64,000 nucleotides of DNA from Tigriopus japonicus (lineage: Eukaryota; Arthropoda; Copepoda; Harpacticoida; Harpacticidae), in contig CM021321.1 in assembly GCA_010645155.1 (NCBI GenBank), forward strand, positions 2,487,942 through 2,551,941. The letters run 5' to 3'. This document shows, piece after piece, positions 1-10,960 of the stretch. Position numbers and translations under genes: made by a program. The stretch's first letter is position 1. Each line of letters starts with the position of its first letter. The notes beneath the pieces were generated by a model that worked only from the letters and a program-made list of their open reading frames with translations, was not told where the DNA came from and did no database searches.

Positions 1-1488
1 GTGAAATCTGCATCTCCAGATCCAACATCCCAGTCTTCCTTGAATTCAACTGAAAAAGTGATGGTGTCAAAGCCCGCGAGAGCCGTAAATAACCGAGTGA
101 TTAGCCGCACTAGCAACAACAGGAGTGCCGACAAGATTCGTTCTGCTTTGAAAAATCCCGAAGTGGCTAGGCGGCATTTTCCTAATCTTTATAAACCTTT
201 TATTGTTCCTTGTGCTGGAGGATCAGAATCCGATGAGGAATTGCAACCTAGCTCTGAAAGAAAGTCCGTTCGTAGCCATCTATTTGATCAGAACTTGGAC
301 CAATTTCTTCTAGAGAGCAGAAAGAAATCCGATGGACGTAGCAGTAACCTTGATAATAGTGTAAAAACTAAGCTCCCACCCCCTCCCAAACCGGTAAGAA
401 GAAATCCCCCTGGGCTAGGTAAGGCCAAGTTAGTTCGTCATAAGACAGTTATGACTCCAGAAACCAAGGCCAAACTGATGAATTCGAGCATTCGGCATCT
501 GCCCAAGGAAAAGCAAATCGAATATCAAAGGCTCAAAAACTATCTCACCAAGAAAAAGAAATCAAAAGAGGCAGCCATGGCCAGAGCAGCGGCCAAGCAT
601 TCTCAGCCAGAGGAGCTACAGAAAAAGGTAGCCCAAGAGACGAATGAAGTTGCTATTCCAACTTCAGTGAGTCCAGGCCCTCTCAAAGTTCAAGACTTGA
701 ATCAGGCGAGTTTGACGGTGTCAACCAAAGGGGCACAAAATGTCATGGTCAGTGAAAGTACTCGAAAGATTCAAATGAACGGGGGACAATCTGACCTTTT
801 GAAAGGGACTCCAAGTCGAGGAGCGTCTGAAGTAGACATCGACAAAAAAGATTGTCAAAAACTCTTTGCACTAGAGCAGACTCTTATTGATGCCCGCAAG
901 GATTTGGCCAATAGTCTCTTCAAAATGTCAGCCGAATTGTCCCAATACCGAAACGAGAAGTCCAGTCGAGATGAAGCCTCTAAGTTGGTGGCTGAACTGA
1001 AAGCCAGATTGAAAGAAGCCCAAGATCTGGAATTCAAACGAGGAGGGCAGGTCGAAAATCTGCGCTTGTCCATTCTGAACTCGCAACAGATCTTGTTGAA
1101 CAAGAAGTCCAACATACAAGAACTGGAAAAAGAAATCAAACTCAAAGCGGATGTTGTTTTGGGCTCAGGTTATGGTTATGCTCTCCCGGATAAGTACAGT
1201 GACGTGATTAAAAAGAAACTAAATGCCATCGCCAGCAATGCCTCACAAATCAAAAATGACCTCAAAACCCCTGCATTCAGTACAAACTTTTCGAAATCTA
1301 CTACTGCTCCCATCGCAATCACCTCATCTTCCCTGCCTGCCATGGGATCGTCTGTTTTGGCTCACATGGGCGAAAATTCAAGAGTGCCTGCTTTGGATCC
1401 CCATAAACAACTGTGCCCATTCGATTTGTCGGGTCAGTGTAATGACGCCAAGTGCCCTTTTCAACACGTGGGGAAAATACAAACCTGA
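1..1488 (+). CDS. ZFC3H1/Red1-type CCCH zinc-finger protein, 3' part (partial at window start)
   Basis: The reading frame is open from the first base of the window to a TGA at 1486-1488, 495 codons without an intron, so the start lies upstream and base 1 (GTG) is not a proven start. Seen: a basic, Ser/Pro-rich N-terminal part with an acidic patch (GGSESDEE, about residues 73-80), a Pro-rich stretch (LPPPPKP), a Lys-rich segment near 183-190, a long Lys/Glu/Leu-rich predicted coiled coil (about 285-385), then a C-terminal zinc finger CPFDLSGQCNDAKCPFQH with Cys472, Cys480, Cys485 and His489 (C-x7-C-x4-C-x3-H). That spacing and sequence match the zf-C3H1 domain (Pfam PF10650) of animal ZFC3H1 and fission yeast Red1. 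Known of the family: nuclear scaffold that links the Mtr4 helicase and RNA exosome to polyadenylated RNAs. The protein ends six residues after the last zinc ligand, as in a Red1-like layout, whereas human ZFC3H1 continues for many hundred residues. A 3' exon reached from a donor near the finger is possible but I see no good one. The family call is strong; orthology is inferred. Confidence 0.8.
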   Translation: MKSASPDPTSQSSLNSTEKVMVSKPARAVNNRVISRTSNNRSADKIRSALKNPEVARRHFPNLYKPFIVPCAGGSESDEELQPSSERKSVRSHLFDQNLDQFLLESRKKSDGRSSNLDNSVKTKLPPPPKPVRRNPPGLGKAKLVRHKTVMTPETKAKLMNSSIRHLPKEKQIEYQRLKNYLTKKKKSKEAAMARAAAKHSQPEELQKKVAQETNEVAIPTSVSPGPLKVQDLNQASLTVSTKGAQNVMVSESTRKIQMNGGQSDLLKGTPSRGASEVDIDKKDCQKLFALEQTLIDARKDLANSLFKMSAELSQYRNEKSSRDEASKLVAELKARLKEAQDLEFKRGGQVENLRLSILNSQQILLNKKSNIQELEKEIKLKADVVLGSGYGYALPDKYSDVIKKKLNAIASNASQIKNDLKTPAFSTNFSKSTTAPIAITSSSLPAMGSSVLAHMGENSRVPALDPHKQLCPFDLSGQCNDAKCPFQHVGKIQT

Positions 1489-3824
1489 ACGGAAACTTGA
1501 ACTGGTATATACATATTTTTGGTAGATGAATTACTTCCAGGATCTCTCCTTTCTTCTTATGATCACAAAGGCATTCATTCAGGGTACAATATTTTGTTGT
1601 TACATGTGCCACGTGTGTGTGAAAACAATGAATTGGACTGAGATTTGAAATATAAAGCCTAATATTGAAAACTGGAAACGCTAACCATGTTGACTAATCC
1701 AATTTGTGCCTGCTCTCAAAAGTTCATTTTCAGGTCTTCAAATGTCAATCAAACGAACAAAATGCGTGTCGTCTGACCAACATTGCCATTTAGATTGTGC
1801 CCTATGAAGACATATCTGTAGATCATTTGTCATGAAACCGCTCATGACGTTTAAGCTCCGAACTACGTAAAATATCCTTGCACTTCTTGCTTAATGGTTG
1901 GAATTGATCGCGTATCCATTGTACTATTGGGTCCTACAAACAAGACAAATTGGTCGGATTAGTCAATGCAATAGTGATGAATCCATGATAATGTTTGCGA
2001 GGTAATTCTTTTTAAAATGAGGTTCACTTTCCAATGAACTAAGTACACTGTACATGCACATCAGGTATCACTATTAAAATTTGTCGCAAGAACTTGTATC
2101 AATTTGTCTTGAAAAGAGCAATAAATCATTCTTTGTCCAACCACAAACAGTTTGTTTCGGAAAATAAAAGTCTCATTCATCTACACTTGTCATTAGTCTT
2201 TTTTTTTTCGTTAAATTTTGATTTTGTACTTTGAACTTAATATGTTTTTGCGAGATCGTCTCTGCCTACTTTGTCCTCAGAAAACTTAGGGAACTTGTCT
2301 TCACGATGACAAAACTAGACCTTGTTGGAATTGGAGTGGATTACCATGTGATTGTCACACTTATTTTGGGTGAGATATATTCACTCCAAAAATGAAGATT
2401 GCCAGTTTGGCTCCCCGTTATGGCAACATCCTAACTGAGTGGCGGAGGAATGACTTTCTTCAGTTACTTGGTGAGACTGAGCGTGAAGATTGTTCATCAA
2501 CTCCGAAAAGATTGGCTAGCTCAAGACCCAATCTAATTAGTATATATTTTAGCCTTGCTGATATCCTCGAGTGTTCTTAGTCCAACTATTATTAGATTTC
2601 GCCTCAAAAAGGCTAAGGCTGCCGTCGAGAAAATCTTTGGTTAGAGCTTCGGGATTCCAACTTAATATTTAACCTTTAGGTGGTCTTTCCGTTTTCTTTT
2701 CAGCGTTGCAATATGTCAAGCAACGAGGAAAGCCAACAAAGAATTGAAGGGGATTCAAGTCATTCAACCAGTAACAAATGCAACAGCAGAAGCTTGATTA
2801 ATGCGAAAATGTGCCGAGGCAAAAAACAAACAGTCTCAACAACGCTAAAAGTGGCGCTCTTCCCGGTCGGTTGAGGTCTCATTAATCAAACAGTCTTGAG
2901 GGATTGTTATGACGACTATACAAAAGTATTAAAAAACAACGGCAATCGAATGATTCATAAAAGAGTAGATAACGTCAACCTGGATAATTTGTTTAGCATT
3001 GAATACGGAGTGCATGGAAAAGTCAGAGAACTTGGAACTAAATCACGGTCATTTGGAGCATTCTAGACCTCGGGGAGGGGAGAAATCCCGAATAGGCTCT
3101 CATTGGTTAGAACGTACGTCTCTTGTTTCAACCATGACAAGTATTATTTTTCGTCCCTGAGCTGCAGCTTTAGGACCAAGTAACTTTTTCCTGTCTACTT
3201 TCAAAAAATAACCCAAAATGTAACTTCTTACCAAAACTTAACTTGTAAAAAAATTACAAAAAAACGCATGCCAAATAAACACCTATAGATGGCGTGGAAG
3301 GTGTGCCCAGTACTTTTGGGCTCCTCTTTCACACCATCGAATTCGCATTCGTATCGCCATCACATGGCGAATTTTTTAAGTTTGGGTTAAAATCCTCAGC
3401 TTTCCATTAACTACATGTAAAGAAAGAGTATTGGCAACGACACCAAAAATTGAACCGATTGATTGCCTGCGAGTTAATGTCTGCAATCAAACTTGGAAAG
3501 TTTACTTGGTAAAAGTGTTTTTGTAAATTGCTAAAAGCAAAATTCAAATTCAAACGTGACTATCCAAACCTTGAACCAACCCCATAAATAAAGTTGCCAT
3601 GTTAGACGGCAGTTCCAAAAATGATTGATGCATTTTTGAAATCTCGGTCTCAACAACGAAATTTTAGATGACAAATTTGAATCAAGGAACTTTCAAGCTG
3701 ATCCCACGGGCATACCGAGGGTCGAACTGTTTTTACTGATACTGCGGGCACGGCTTGGGGGCCCGGACTAAACACGAAAACACACCGTCGAATCGAGGAA
3801 TTGATATATTTCGATGATTATAGT
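1489..3824. other. 3' UTR and intergenic DNA without a recognisable gene
   Basis: Apart from the candidate poly(A) signals this stretch is AT-rich, non-coding-looking sequence with many stops in all frames. Small open frames near 2392-2580 and 2680-2874 have no recognisable motif and are consistent with chance. No tRNA, clear repeat or element end was seen. Confidence 0.6.
2120..2168 (+). terminator. candidate poly(A) signals for the ZFC3H1-like gene
   Basis: Two canonical AATAAA hexamers lie at 2120-2125 and 2163-2168, about 0.63 kb after the stop codon at 1488, and the second is followed by T-rich sequence around 2200. They are the first canonical signals I see downstream. Use of either is inferred; no transcript evidence is available. 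Confidence 0.35.
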
Positions 3825-4977
3825 CAGGGATGGGTAGTAATTGCAATTGCAGTTACAATGACGTGATTTCAATTGCAATTACACGTAATTGTAATTATTT
3901 ACATTTCTGGGCCAAGTAATTGTAATTGTAATTAATTACATTTTTGGCCATGTAATCGACGAGTTTTCAATTACAAATTACCAATTACTTTTCAAAATCT
4001 TAGTTCCTCAAATTAATCATAAAACCAATTTGTCAGTTTTACTTGCAAAACAATTATTTTGTCATCAATTTGTGGTCAATGTGATGCCACGAACAGGTTA
4101 GATTTTGTTGGTTGCCTGTTACCAGTTGGTGCATCGCTACTTAAAAATGGCAGATCTGTTAATTTTTCATCGTTTTGAAAAGACAAAACGGTGAAAGAGA
4201 CGGAATAATTGTAATTGACATGTAATTGCCATGTAATTGACGTTCACGATTCAAAACGTGGTGTGTACACACAAGAAAGAGACTCAGTCTATGTAGTAAC
4301 TTCTTTCGCTTTTTATGCAAGTTTTTATCAGTATTTGGTGTTTCCTTTTCGTTTCATTCTAGAGCCATTTATTCTAACTTCAAATGCTGTGTACTTGTAA
4401 TGCACCAAAATTGTATTGGTTTGTCACAACGGTGTTTAAAAGTCCACTAGTCTGAAACCTTCCCCAACTCCTTTTTTAAGGTCTGAAATTGGTCGCTCTG
4501 ATTTGGTTGACGGCCCCACTTGCCTTCTCCTTTTCCCTTTTTTCTCCTTCCTCATATGTAGAGGGTGACTAATTTTGAAACTGAAGTTGACGTTTTAAAC
4601 GTGTAATAACTTCAAAACGAGGCAAAAATCTTGATGTCCTTAAAATTTAAGACTGTTTTTTGAAACAATAAGTAACAATTTGCTGTTAACTGCTGCCAAT
4701 TACAAATCACAGAGGATGTACCAGAGGCACTCAAACTTAGCAGAGTGAAGAGCGTATTTTCGGAATTTCTCTTTTTTACACCACAGGTCATGCCATAAAT
4801 GCCGCTTGAGGTCGCTTTTTTCGATTGAATCGTGAACGTCGATTGTAAAGTAATTGACAAGTAATTGAAGTCAATTACATTTTCGGATTTAATTGCAATT
4901 GTAATTAATTGCAATTTTTTGATGAAGTAATTGTAATTGTAATTAATTACATTTTTCAAGTAATTGACCAAACTCCG
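3825..4977. mobile_element. degenerate hAT-like non-autonomous element with nested fold-back
   Basis: The left end starts CAGGGATGGGTAGTAATTG, a hAT-style start (pattern YARNG). The right end reads CCAAACTCCG, a weakly matching inverted end. The flanks ATTATAGT (3817-3824) and ATTAAAAT (4978-4985) match at 6 of 8 positions, as for an old 8-bp hAT target duplication. Both ends are rich in repeated AATTGTAATTAATTAC words. Inside is a second inverted repeat: 4236-4254 (ATTGACGTTCACGATTCAA) matches the reverse complement of 4825-4843 at 17 of 19 positions. No intact transposase frame exists. A short + frame around 4700-4795 contains VKSVFSEFLFFTPQ, faintly like the C-terminal hAT dimerisation region; I do not trust it as homology. 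Element nature is fairly likely; the exact ends are uncertain. Confidence 0.55.
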
Positions 4978-6551
4978 ATTAAAATGCAACGTAAAAACAG
5001 TCGGCTCTTTGGGATTGAAATCTTGTTTTGTTCGCTCGTCGCTCGATACTTAGGCAGCATCAGCTTTCGCGCCAAAACTCACGCTTGCTCTTCGAAATCA
5101 ACGCCCTCTAGCGTTCTGTAATATTGCTCTCATACAAGGCATGAACTGAGCAGAGATTTAGCCTTTTTGGTTTTTTTAGATCTACTGATTTAAGCTCAGA
5201 CAAGGGACCCTGAAAAGGGGTAGTATTTTAGGTCATTGAATTGGCAAAACAAGCCAACAGTCCTTGCTAAAATCAATATGGTTTTTGTTTCACCATGATG
5301 AGACATAATGCGGGTCCCAACATTGACAATGTGTGTTGTTACCAACAACTTAAACCCTTCCATTGTTAAAGACTTGATGATTTGGTGTCGATGACACTGG
5401 CCTAAATCTTTTTTGTTCGTGGATGAGACAGAACCTTGAATAAATACATTTGTTTTGGTGAAGGCCATTTCTTGCCGTAATCTCGCAATATTTTCTTTTC
5501 GATATTAATCTCAATGTTGTCATTGTTGTCGTTACTGTTGCAAAATAGAATGTGGTTGCATTGAAGTTGTCGTCTAACCGCCATCCCCCACTTTATCTTT
5601 CTGTCTTGATTGATGTCCCTCCAATTAGAATGTCATCCAAATTGGCAACGATCCCGGATTGGCAATACAATAAATGTGACAGAACCTCATTGACGGTTCA
5701 CCTTGGTGAACTGCAAATTTAGCCTTTGTGATATTTGCGAATCGCAATAACTTGCTTGCTTGCTTGCCACCAGTTCTTTGTTCGTTCGTCTGTCTCCAAA
5801 TAGAAATGCGACAGACGAAATCAATGGCTGGCAACACAAAATGGTTGCTTGCACCGTTGAAACACATGTTGGCTTCAAAACAGTAGTATATGAGTTGCAC
5901 TGGAAGATAAAGTTGGGTGATAAAAGGTGCTGTCAAATCATGAAGTTATCGACACAATGGTTATTTTTCTACTTGTCTTCACTCACGAGTGACAGTTTGC
6001 GACAAAACTCGCTTTTCGGGCGAAATTATGGATCATTTATATCCCCGACTAATTGAGGACGCTTCAGGATATCTTTTGGAGCTGCTGACATTGAAGCCAC
6101 ACACTCGGTGATCAATTCTTACAACACAACCTTTTTTTGATTAAATGCCAGTTCTGTCAAGGTAACTAATGCTTGATTACTCACTTGGCGTGTTTGGAGC
6201 TAAAGCGCTTCATCGAAGAAAGTAGTGGAACCGCTCCCAGCCCATTTGTAACGATAAATTTATCTCTGTCAAAATACAGATTGCCCATATTAGTTGACAA
6301 AGGAATGTCGTTGAAGAGGGTATCTCATTTGGAAAACTTGAATTCCAACTAAAAAATAAACGTGATATGCCTCAAGGTTTATAGAACGACATTTTACAAT
6401 ACAAATTGAAATCCGGATAAGGAGGCTTCACTGGTAAAATTGTCAGATGGCAAAACTTTTAACTCCAATGTTCAGTCGGTACGAAAAGTAGAGTACGAAG
6501 ACTTTTTTAACAGAGACTCAATTTTACATAAAGGGAAAATCATTTGTTTGA
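4978..6551. other. non-coding stretch, no gene seen
   Basis: Unremarkable AT-rich sequence. Several overlapping short open frames at 5625-6056 on both strands lack family motifs and look like chance. No structured RNA or repeat array was noticed. Confidence 0.5.
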
Positions 6552-6791
6552 TTTTTTTTTGTGATTGTGGATGGTAGGGTTGGGGGTTGACCCTTCCTTG
6601 CTCAGTCAATAAAGCCAACCAACGCATCTTTTGTTTTTTTCCGATAGGTAATTTCAAGTCTGCCAAAATGGTTTCTGTCTTTGGGTGCGGAGTAACATAC
6701 AAAAGTTACCATGAGAAAGATAGAGGAAGAAAATCAAACCTAGGACCTTTCTCATTTCAGAGAACTATGCTAACCAAGACACCACGTCTCC
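6552..6791 (-). mobile_element. tRNA-derived SINE-like element, copy 1
   Basis: Read on the minus strand from 6791, the sequence starts like a tRNA: seven acceptor-like bases GGAGACG, an A-box-like TGGTGTCTTGGTTAGCA, an anticodon-arm-like CTCTGAAATGAG (GAA in the anticodon position, Phe-like), and AAGGTCC followed by a B-box-like GGTTTGATTTTC. About 170 bp of non-tRNA body follows and the unit ends in an A-run (T-run 6552-6560 on the + strand). This layout (pol III tRNA head, body, A tail) is that of a tRNA-derived SINE. The body is shared in order and spacing with 37464-37640, which supports a dispersed family. No clear target-site duplication was found. The tRNA arms are not fully paired, so this is not a functional tRNA gene. 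Confidence 0.6.
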
Positions 6792-7851
6792 TATTATTGC
6801 TGTGGAAAACTTTGGTTGTTGGCCTCAAAATTCGTATCTTGTATCCATTTTTGTTTTTTTTATTTATTTCATGCTTTGTCAATGGGTGTAATTTTGGCTT
6901 GAGATTGAAGCAAAAGAGACTCGGTTCTTTTCCATTTTTGATCTTGAACCTACGAAAAGTTTCCTTTTGATGAGAGCAAGAAAACTAATCAAGATTCTTG
7001 TATTCATTGAAGTTTCTGGGCAATCTTGCTTTCAGCAAAGGACACTTGCTTCTTTGGTACAAAACCGAAAAAATGGAAAAAAATTGAAGAAGCTTCCTGT
7101 TCTTCAGCTTCAAATTCATAACTACACCGAATATGACGATGGGGAAGGGAACAACACTTCTTTGCAGAAACAAAGTGTTCTATTTGTTAGTGGTGAAATA
7201 AAATAAAATCCTGATGACGATCGAAGGAAATTAGACGCTTGCCTAATTTGTGGAACCAAAAAAGGAAACATAATCCTACCAATTTAAGGCACTCAATTTA
7301 TCATGTGCTAATGGATCTCAAAGAATCTCGTGGTTGAAATTTCCGCTTGCTTCCTCAAGTAATCAGTCTTGCCTTCTTGGGTGTATTAGTTGTTCACAAA
7401 ATCACACGCACACAATAAGCTGAGAGGAACCTTGTAATTTATGCTTCTGTTCTTTTTTTCAATTTCACTACTGACCGCTTCGTGAAACCAAAGCCTAGCC
7501 CGTCATTATCGGAGAAGTGATAATTTGGGGGTCGGATCACGGCTCGATTTCTAAGGCTAGATCAAAAGTGGGCATGATAGATCGTAACGTTGACAACCTT
7601 GGCCCTTAAATGAAAATGCCTAGGCCCAATATTTCCAAACTCTTTAGTTGTCCTTTAAATTTGATTTTAGCATTATGAAATGAGTAAATAAGATTGTCTT
7701 CAAATTCAGAAATACAACACACATCGATGGAATGAGGTAACAGACGAAATTGTCTTGAAAAGATTAAATCTTTACTTGACAACCTTTGTCAGAAAAGCGA
7801 CTCAAAGTTATCACATCCTCTGAATGAATGAATGAATGATGGCAAAGCATC
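6792..7851. other. non-coding stretch with a short tetranucleotide run at its end
   Basis: No gene is supported. Open frames at 6587-6970 (overlapping the SINE-like copy) and 6967-7206 on the + strand have no recognisable domain. A (TGAA)n run lies at 7821-7839, just before the hAT element at 7860. Confidence 0.5.
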
Positions 7852-7859
7852 ATGTAGGG

Positions 7860-8690
7860 CAGGGATCGGCAATAGATTTTGGGCCAAGGACCACCAACTT
7901 GATGTCGTTTGATCTGGGGCCCACCAAACAGAAGCGGATGCGTGCAAAGGCCCACAAGTAGACGATCACAGAGTTGTGAGCCCACATGCATAGTTCTATT
8001 TTTTGTGGGTTGTGGATTTTTTATAACCGCTACAAGGAATGGGATTCCCTGTAAAGAAAATTGATCATTAACTTTACTTCATAAAATATAAAATTAACAT
8101 TTATATGATATTTGGTCTATCAACGAGTTTTTGTTGGCAGATCTTTACAACTCTTGAATAGTGGGTTGACCAGGAATAGTATTTAAAGACTTATCCAACC
8201 CTGCTTTAAAAGCTGTTTTAGGATCAGCTCCTTCAAATTTCCGACGAAGACGAATGGGCAAAAGATTGAACAATGAAGGAGCTCGATAAAGAAGAGAGGA
8301 GGACTAAATTTCTTTTAGTTGACGAATTGGGAAACCTGCCGAACTCATTGGAGTCTAAAAGGGTGAGGCATATTCAAGATGAGGCTGAAAATAACATTAG
8401 TACAGAGTACCACTATCTCTGGACTTGAAAGTGCCATAGATCCAGCCGCACGTTTGAAATGCCTTCCCCACCTTCAACTGGATATACTAACCGAACTTTC
8501 CATCATCTTGGATGACAAAATGGCTTTTGGGACCAACATTTTGGTCTTTCCACAAAGCTCTTGGACCCACTTACAAATCAAAAAAATCAGTATTGATTTT
8601 AAATCCTAAATAAATTAATATAAATCAATACTAAATTGAATCAGCATTGGGCCCACATGTGGGCCACAACTCATTTGTTGCCGACCCTTA
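7860..8690. mobile_element. hAT-like non-autonomous element (831 bp) with perfect 8-bp TSD
   Basis: The left end begins CAGGGATCGGCAA and the right end finishes TTGCCGACCCTTA, so the terminal inverted repeats match at 10 of 13 positions and both fit the hAT YARNG start. The element is bracketed by an exact 8-bp direct duplication, ATGTAGGG, at 7852-7859 and 8691-8698, the target-duplication length expected for hAT transposition. Sub-terminal blocks rich in GGGCCCAC/GTGGGCC words occur near both ends. The interior is AT-rich and has no frame resembling a transposase (the 76-residue frame at 8379-8609 is not recognisable), so this is a non-autonomous or internally deleted copy. A shorter relative appears at 33223-33452. 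Confidence 0.85.
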
Positions 8691-8698
8691 ATGTAGGG

Positions 8699-10596
8699 TA
8701 TCTCAAGCATCTTGGGAGACTTGGATACCACGTCTTTTGGCAAAAGCCGTTTTTCGAATTCTGGGCCAGTCAGAGAAAAATCTAATCAAACCAGATCTGA
8801 GTGGTCAATCAAAGCTCACATGCTTAATTTCGACTAATTCGACGAAATATAGGGATGCGCACTCTTCTGTCCAAACAAGTGCACCTGCAATCGTCCTTTT
8901 GGACGATTGTACCTAGGTTCAATTTGTCTCTCGATTGCCCGTGTGAGTACTACGAGTGTTACAAATTTCAAAACGTGGTTTCTCGCAATCGGACGATCGT
9001 ATCATGCTGAAATTCAGCCAACAACATCCTTAGGTGCCCATCTTGTCAAAACAAAACCATTAACTTGAATAGAATTCGATTTATTAAAAATCCACCACTA
9101 AACGCCCGAGGAGAGGCTTCCCTGTCTTACGTTTTCTTTGGGCATCTTCTTTGATTGCTCAATACCGAACAGAAGCTTCGAGGCCCTGATGGAGAAATGT
9201 ACAAGTTCGATGCTGGGTTGCGTGAGCGATTATTTATTGAACCACTTGGGCCCACCTCTGCTTGATTTGCCACGCTTATTCAGGGCCCGTTTGCATTGGG
9301 TTCAGCATTCAATCGGCGAGGTTGGATCGAGGTGAAATTGCATAGTTCCTTCTTGTTCCCCTTCTGACAACCGACGACGAGTCCAGTCCCAATAATTGAA
9401 GGGGACTTCTTTGATGAGTGAATGGACCCTAGCTACGAGCAACCGAGTGAACATTTTCAACTTGGAGCACACTGAAGCACTCATGGACTGATTGACTGAT
9501 CTCTGATTGGCGTTGTTTGCCCTACAATTTGGCTAATTCAGTATCATTACTCGACTAAAGAACACACACATACACGCTGTCCTCCCCGAGAAGGGCCCTT
9601 GATTATACGACCATCAATAAAAGCATAAACCCTTCTTTTCTAATGATTCCATCAAGGGATTCTCGAATTCCCAATTTGCAACTCTTGTGTGCCATTTGAT
9701 GGTTGTTCAAAAAGGCTCACGTGATCAAGTGAATCAACATCAGAATCGCTTTGTTTCGGCTGGCTCAGTAGTAGCCGGTTGTTAAACACTATAAACAATC
9801 AAAGTGCCAACCAGAGACTGTGATGGAAGTGGTTTCCCGGCCATCCATTCCTCAAACCAACCAGACTTGAAGCCAATCTTGGCAGATGATGAAGGTAGAG
9901 AGAGGCAGCAGGAGCAGCAGCAGCAGTTTCCGCCATTTGATAGAGGAGTTAAGCCATCGAATCGACCGAGGGAATCGATCAGATGATCACGCCTGAGCCT
10001 CAATCAATATCACATCATTTTTCACTCACACCCGCCAATTTGGCTTTGATTGCTCGGTGATTTATTCAAAGTGTTGATGACTTTTCAATTACAGGCCCTG
10101 ATACCAAGAAAAAGCCAGCTAATGAAGATGGAACACCATTAGGGCTCTCAGGCCATCATCACCAATCGTCATTGTCGGTCTGCCGATGTCTAGAGGAAAC
10201 GCGTTACAATAAGTCACCTCAAGGAGGGGGACCAATCCTTGCTTCTTTATGGCCAAGTTCATTCACATTCCTGCATGGGATCAAGTGGTCGGTCGTATCT
10301 TGGAAGAAAAAAAGTGTTTTGCCTTTGATGGAGACAAAAATGAGCGTGAAACACTTTGACGTTAGCACGTTTGATGCTAATCTCAGTTTCGATTGCTAAA
10401 AAGCTGATCCCGAAGTCTGGTACATGAATTTTTATTTCAAATAGGAGCGTTTTTAGACTTATTTAGTACTTTGAGATATTGTTTATAGTTGGGAGCCATT
10501 CAAAAACATAATATGGACAAATGAGTATCGCACGCTTAAAGTACACTAATACGAGCGAGAAAAAAGTAAATACAGTATTAACAAGAGAGGCTCAGA
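8699..10596. other. non-coding stretch with one strong hairpin
   Basis: No supported gene. It contains the inverted repeat at 8886-8911 (listed separately). Around 9782-10003 there is a CAG/GCAG-rich low-complexity patch that opens frames on both strands; it shows no domain. Confidence 0.5.
8886..8911. repeat. short perfect hairpin with TTTT loop
   Basis: The arms CAATCGTCC (8888-8896) and GGACGATTG (8901-8909) are exact inverted copies separated by TTTT. One G:T and one T:A pair extend the stem to 8886/8911. A related word, CAATCGGACGATCG, occurs about 90 bp downstream. The stem could form in RNA or as a cruciform; no function is assignable. Confidence 0.6.
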
Positions 10597-10722
10597 ACAA
10601 TAAGTCTAAGGATGAATCTGTCGAAGAGTAAAAAACACTCCTCTCAGTCCCCCAACCAAGTTAAGAGATATAAAAAGGAAAAAGAAAGGGGAAAAAACTG
10701 ACCAAAAAATCAATTCAAATCA
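10597..10722 (+). repeat. sequence repeated on the other side of an assembly gap (left copy)
   Basis: This roughly 125-bp segment, starting ACAATAAGTCTAAGGATG and ending just before the N run, reappears almost unchanged directly after the gap from 10833. Differences are a few substitutions and homopolymer length changes in A and G runs. The simplest reading is that both contig ends carry the same locus and were not merged. Confidence 0.85.
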
Positions 10723-10832
10723 NNNNNNNNNNNNNNNNNNNNNNNNNNNNNNNNNNNNNNNNNNNNNNNNNNNNNNNNNNNNNNNNNNNNNNNNNNNNNN
10801 NNNNNNNNNNNNNNNNNNNNNNNNNNNNNNNN
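10723..10832. other. assembly gap (110 N)
   Basis: A continuous run of N. Because the flanking contig ends carry the same sequence, the true gap may be negative (an unrecognised overlap), or the two sides may be alleles or a tandem duplication. Confidence 0.95.
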
Positions 10833-10960
10833 ACAATAAGTCTAAGGATGAATCTGTCGAAGAGTAAAAAACACTCCTCTCAGCCCCCCAACCAAGTTAA
10901 GAGATATAAAAAGGAAAAGAAAGGGGAAAAAAACTGACCAAAAAAATAAATCAAATCAAG
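10833..10960 (+). repeat. sequence repeated on the other side of an assembly gap (right copy)
   Basis: Near-identical to 10597-10722. It starts with the same ACAATAAGTCTAAGG and differs by single substitutions (for example CAGCCCCCC against CAGTCCCCC) and by lengths of A runs. Beyond about 10960 the sequence is unique. Confidence 0.85.

Noticed and set aside
855..1145. Minus-strand frames within the ZFC3H1-like coding region
   Set aside because: Mirror frames of the coiled-coil-encoding sequence; no start context or domain.
4700..4795. Relic of a hAT transposase C-terminus (VKSVFSEFLFFTPQ)
   Set aside because: Only a handful of residues resemble the family, the frame is closed by stops on both sides, and the preceding conserved positions are absent.
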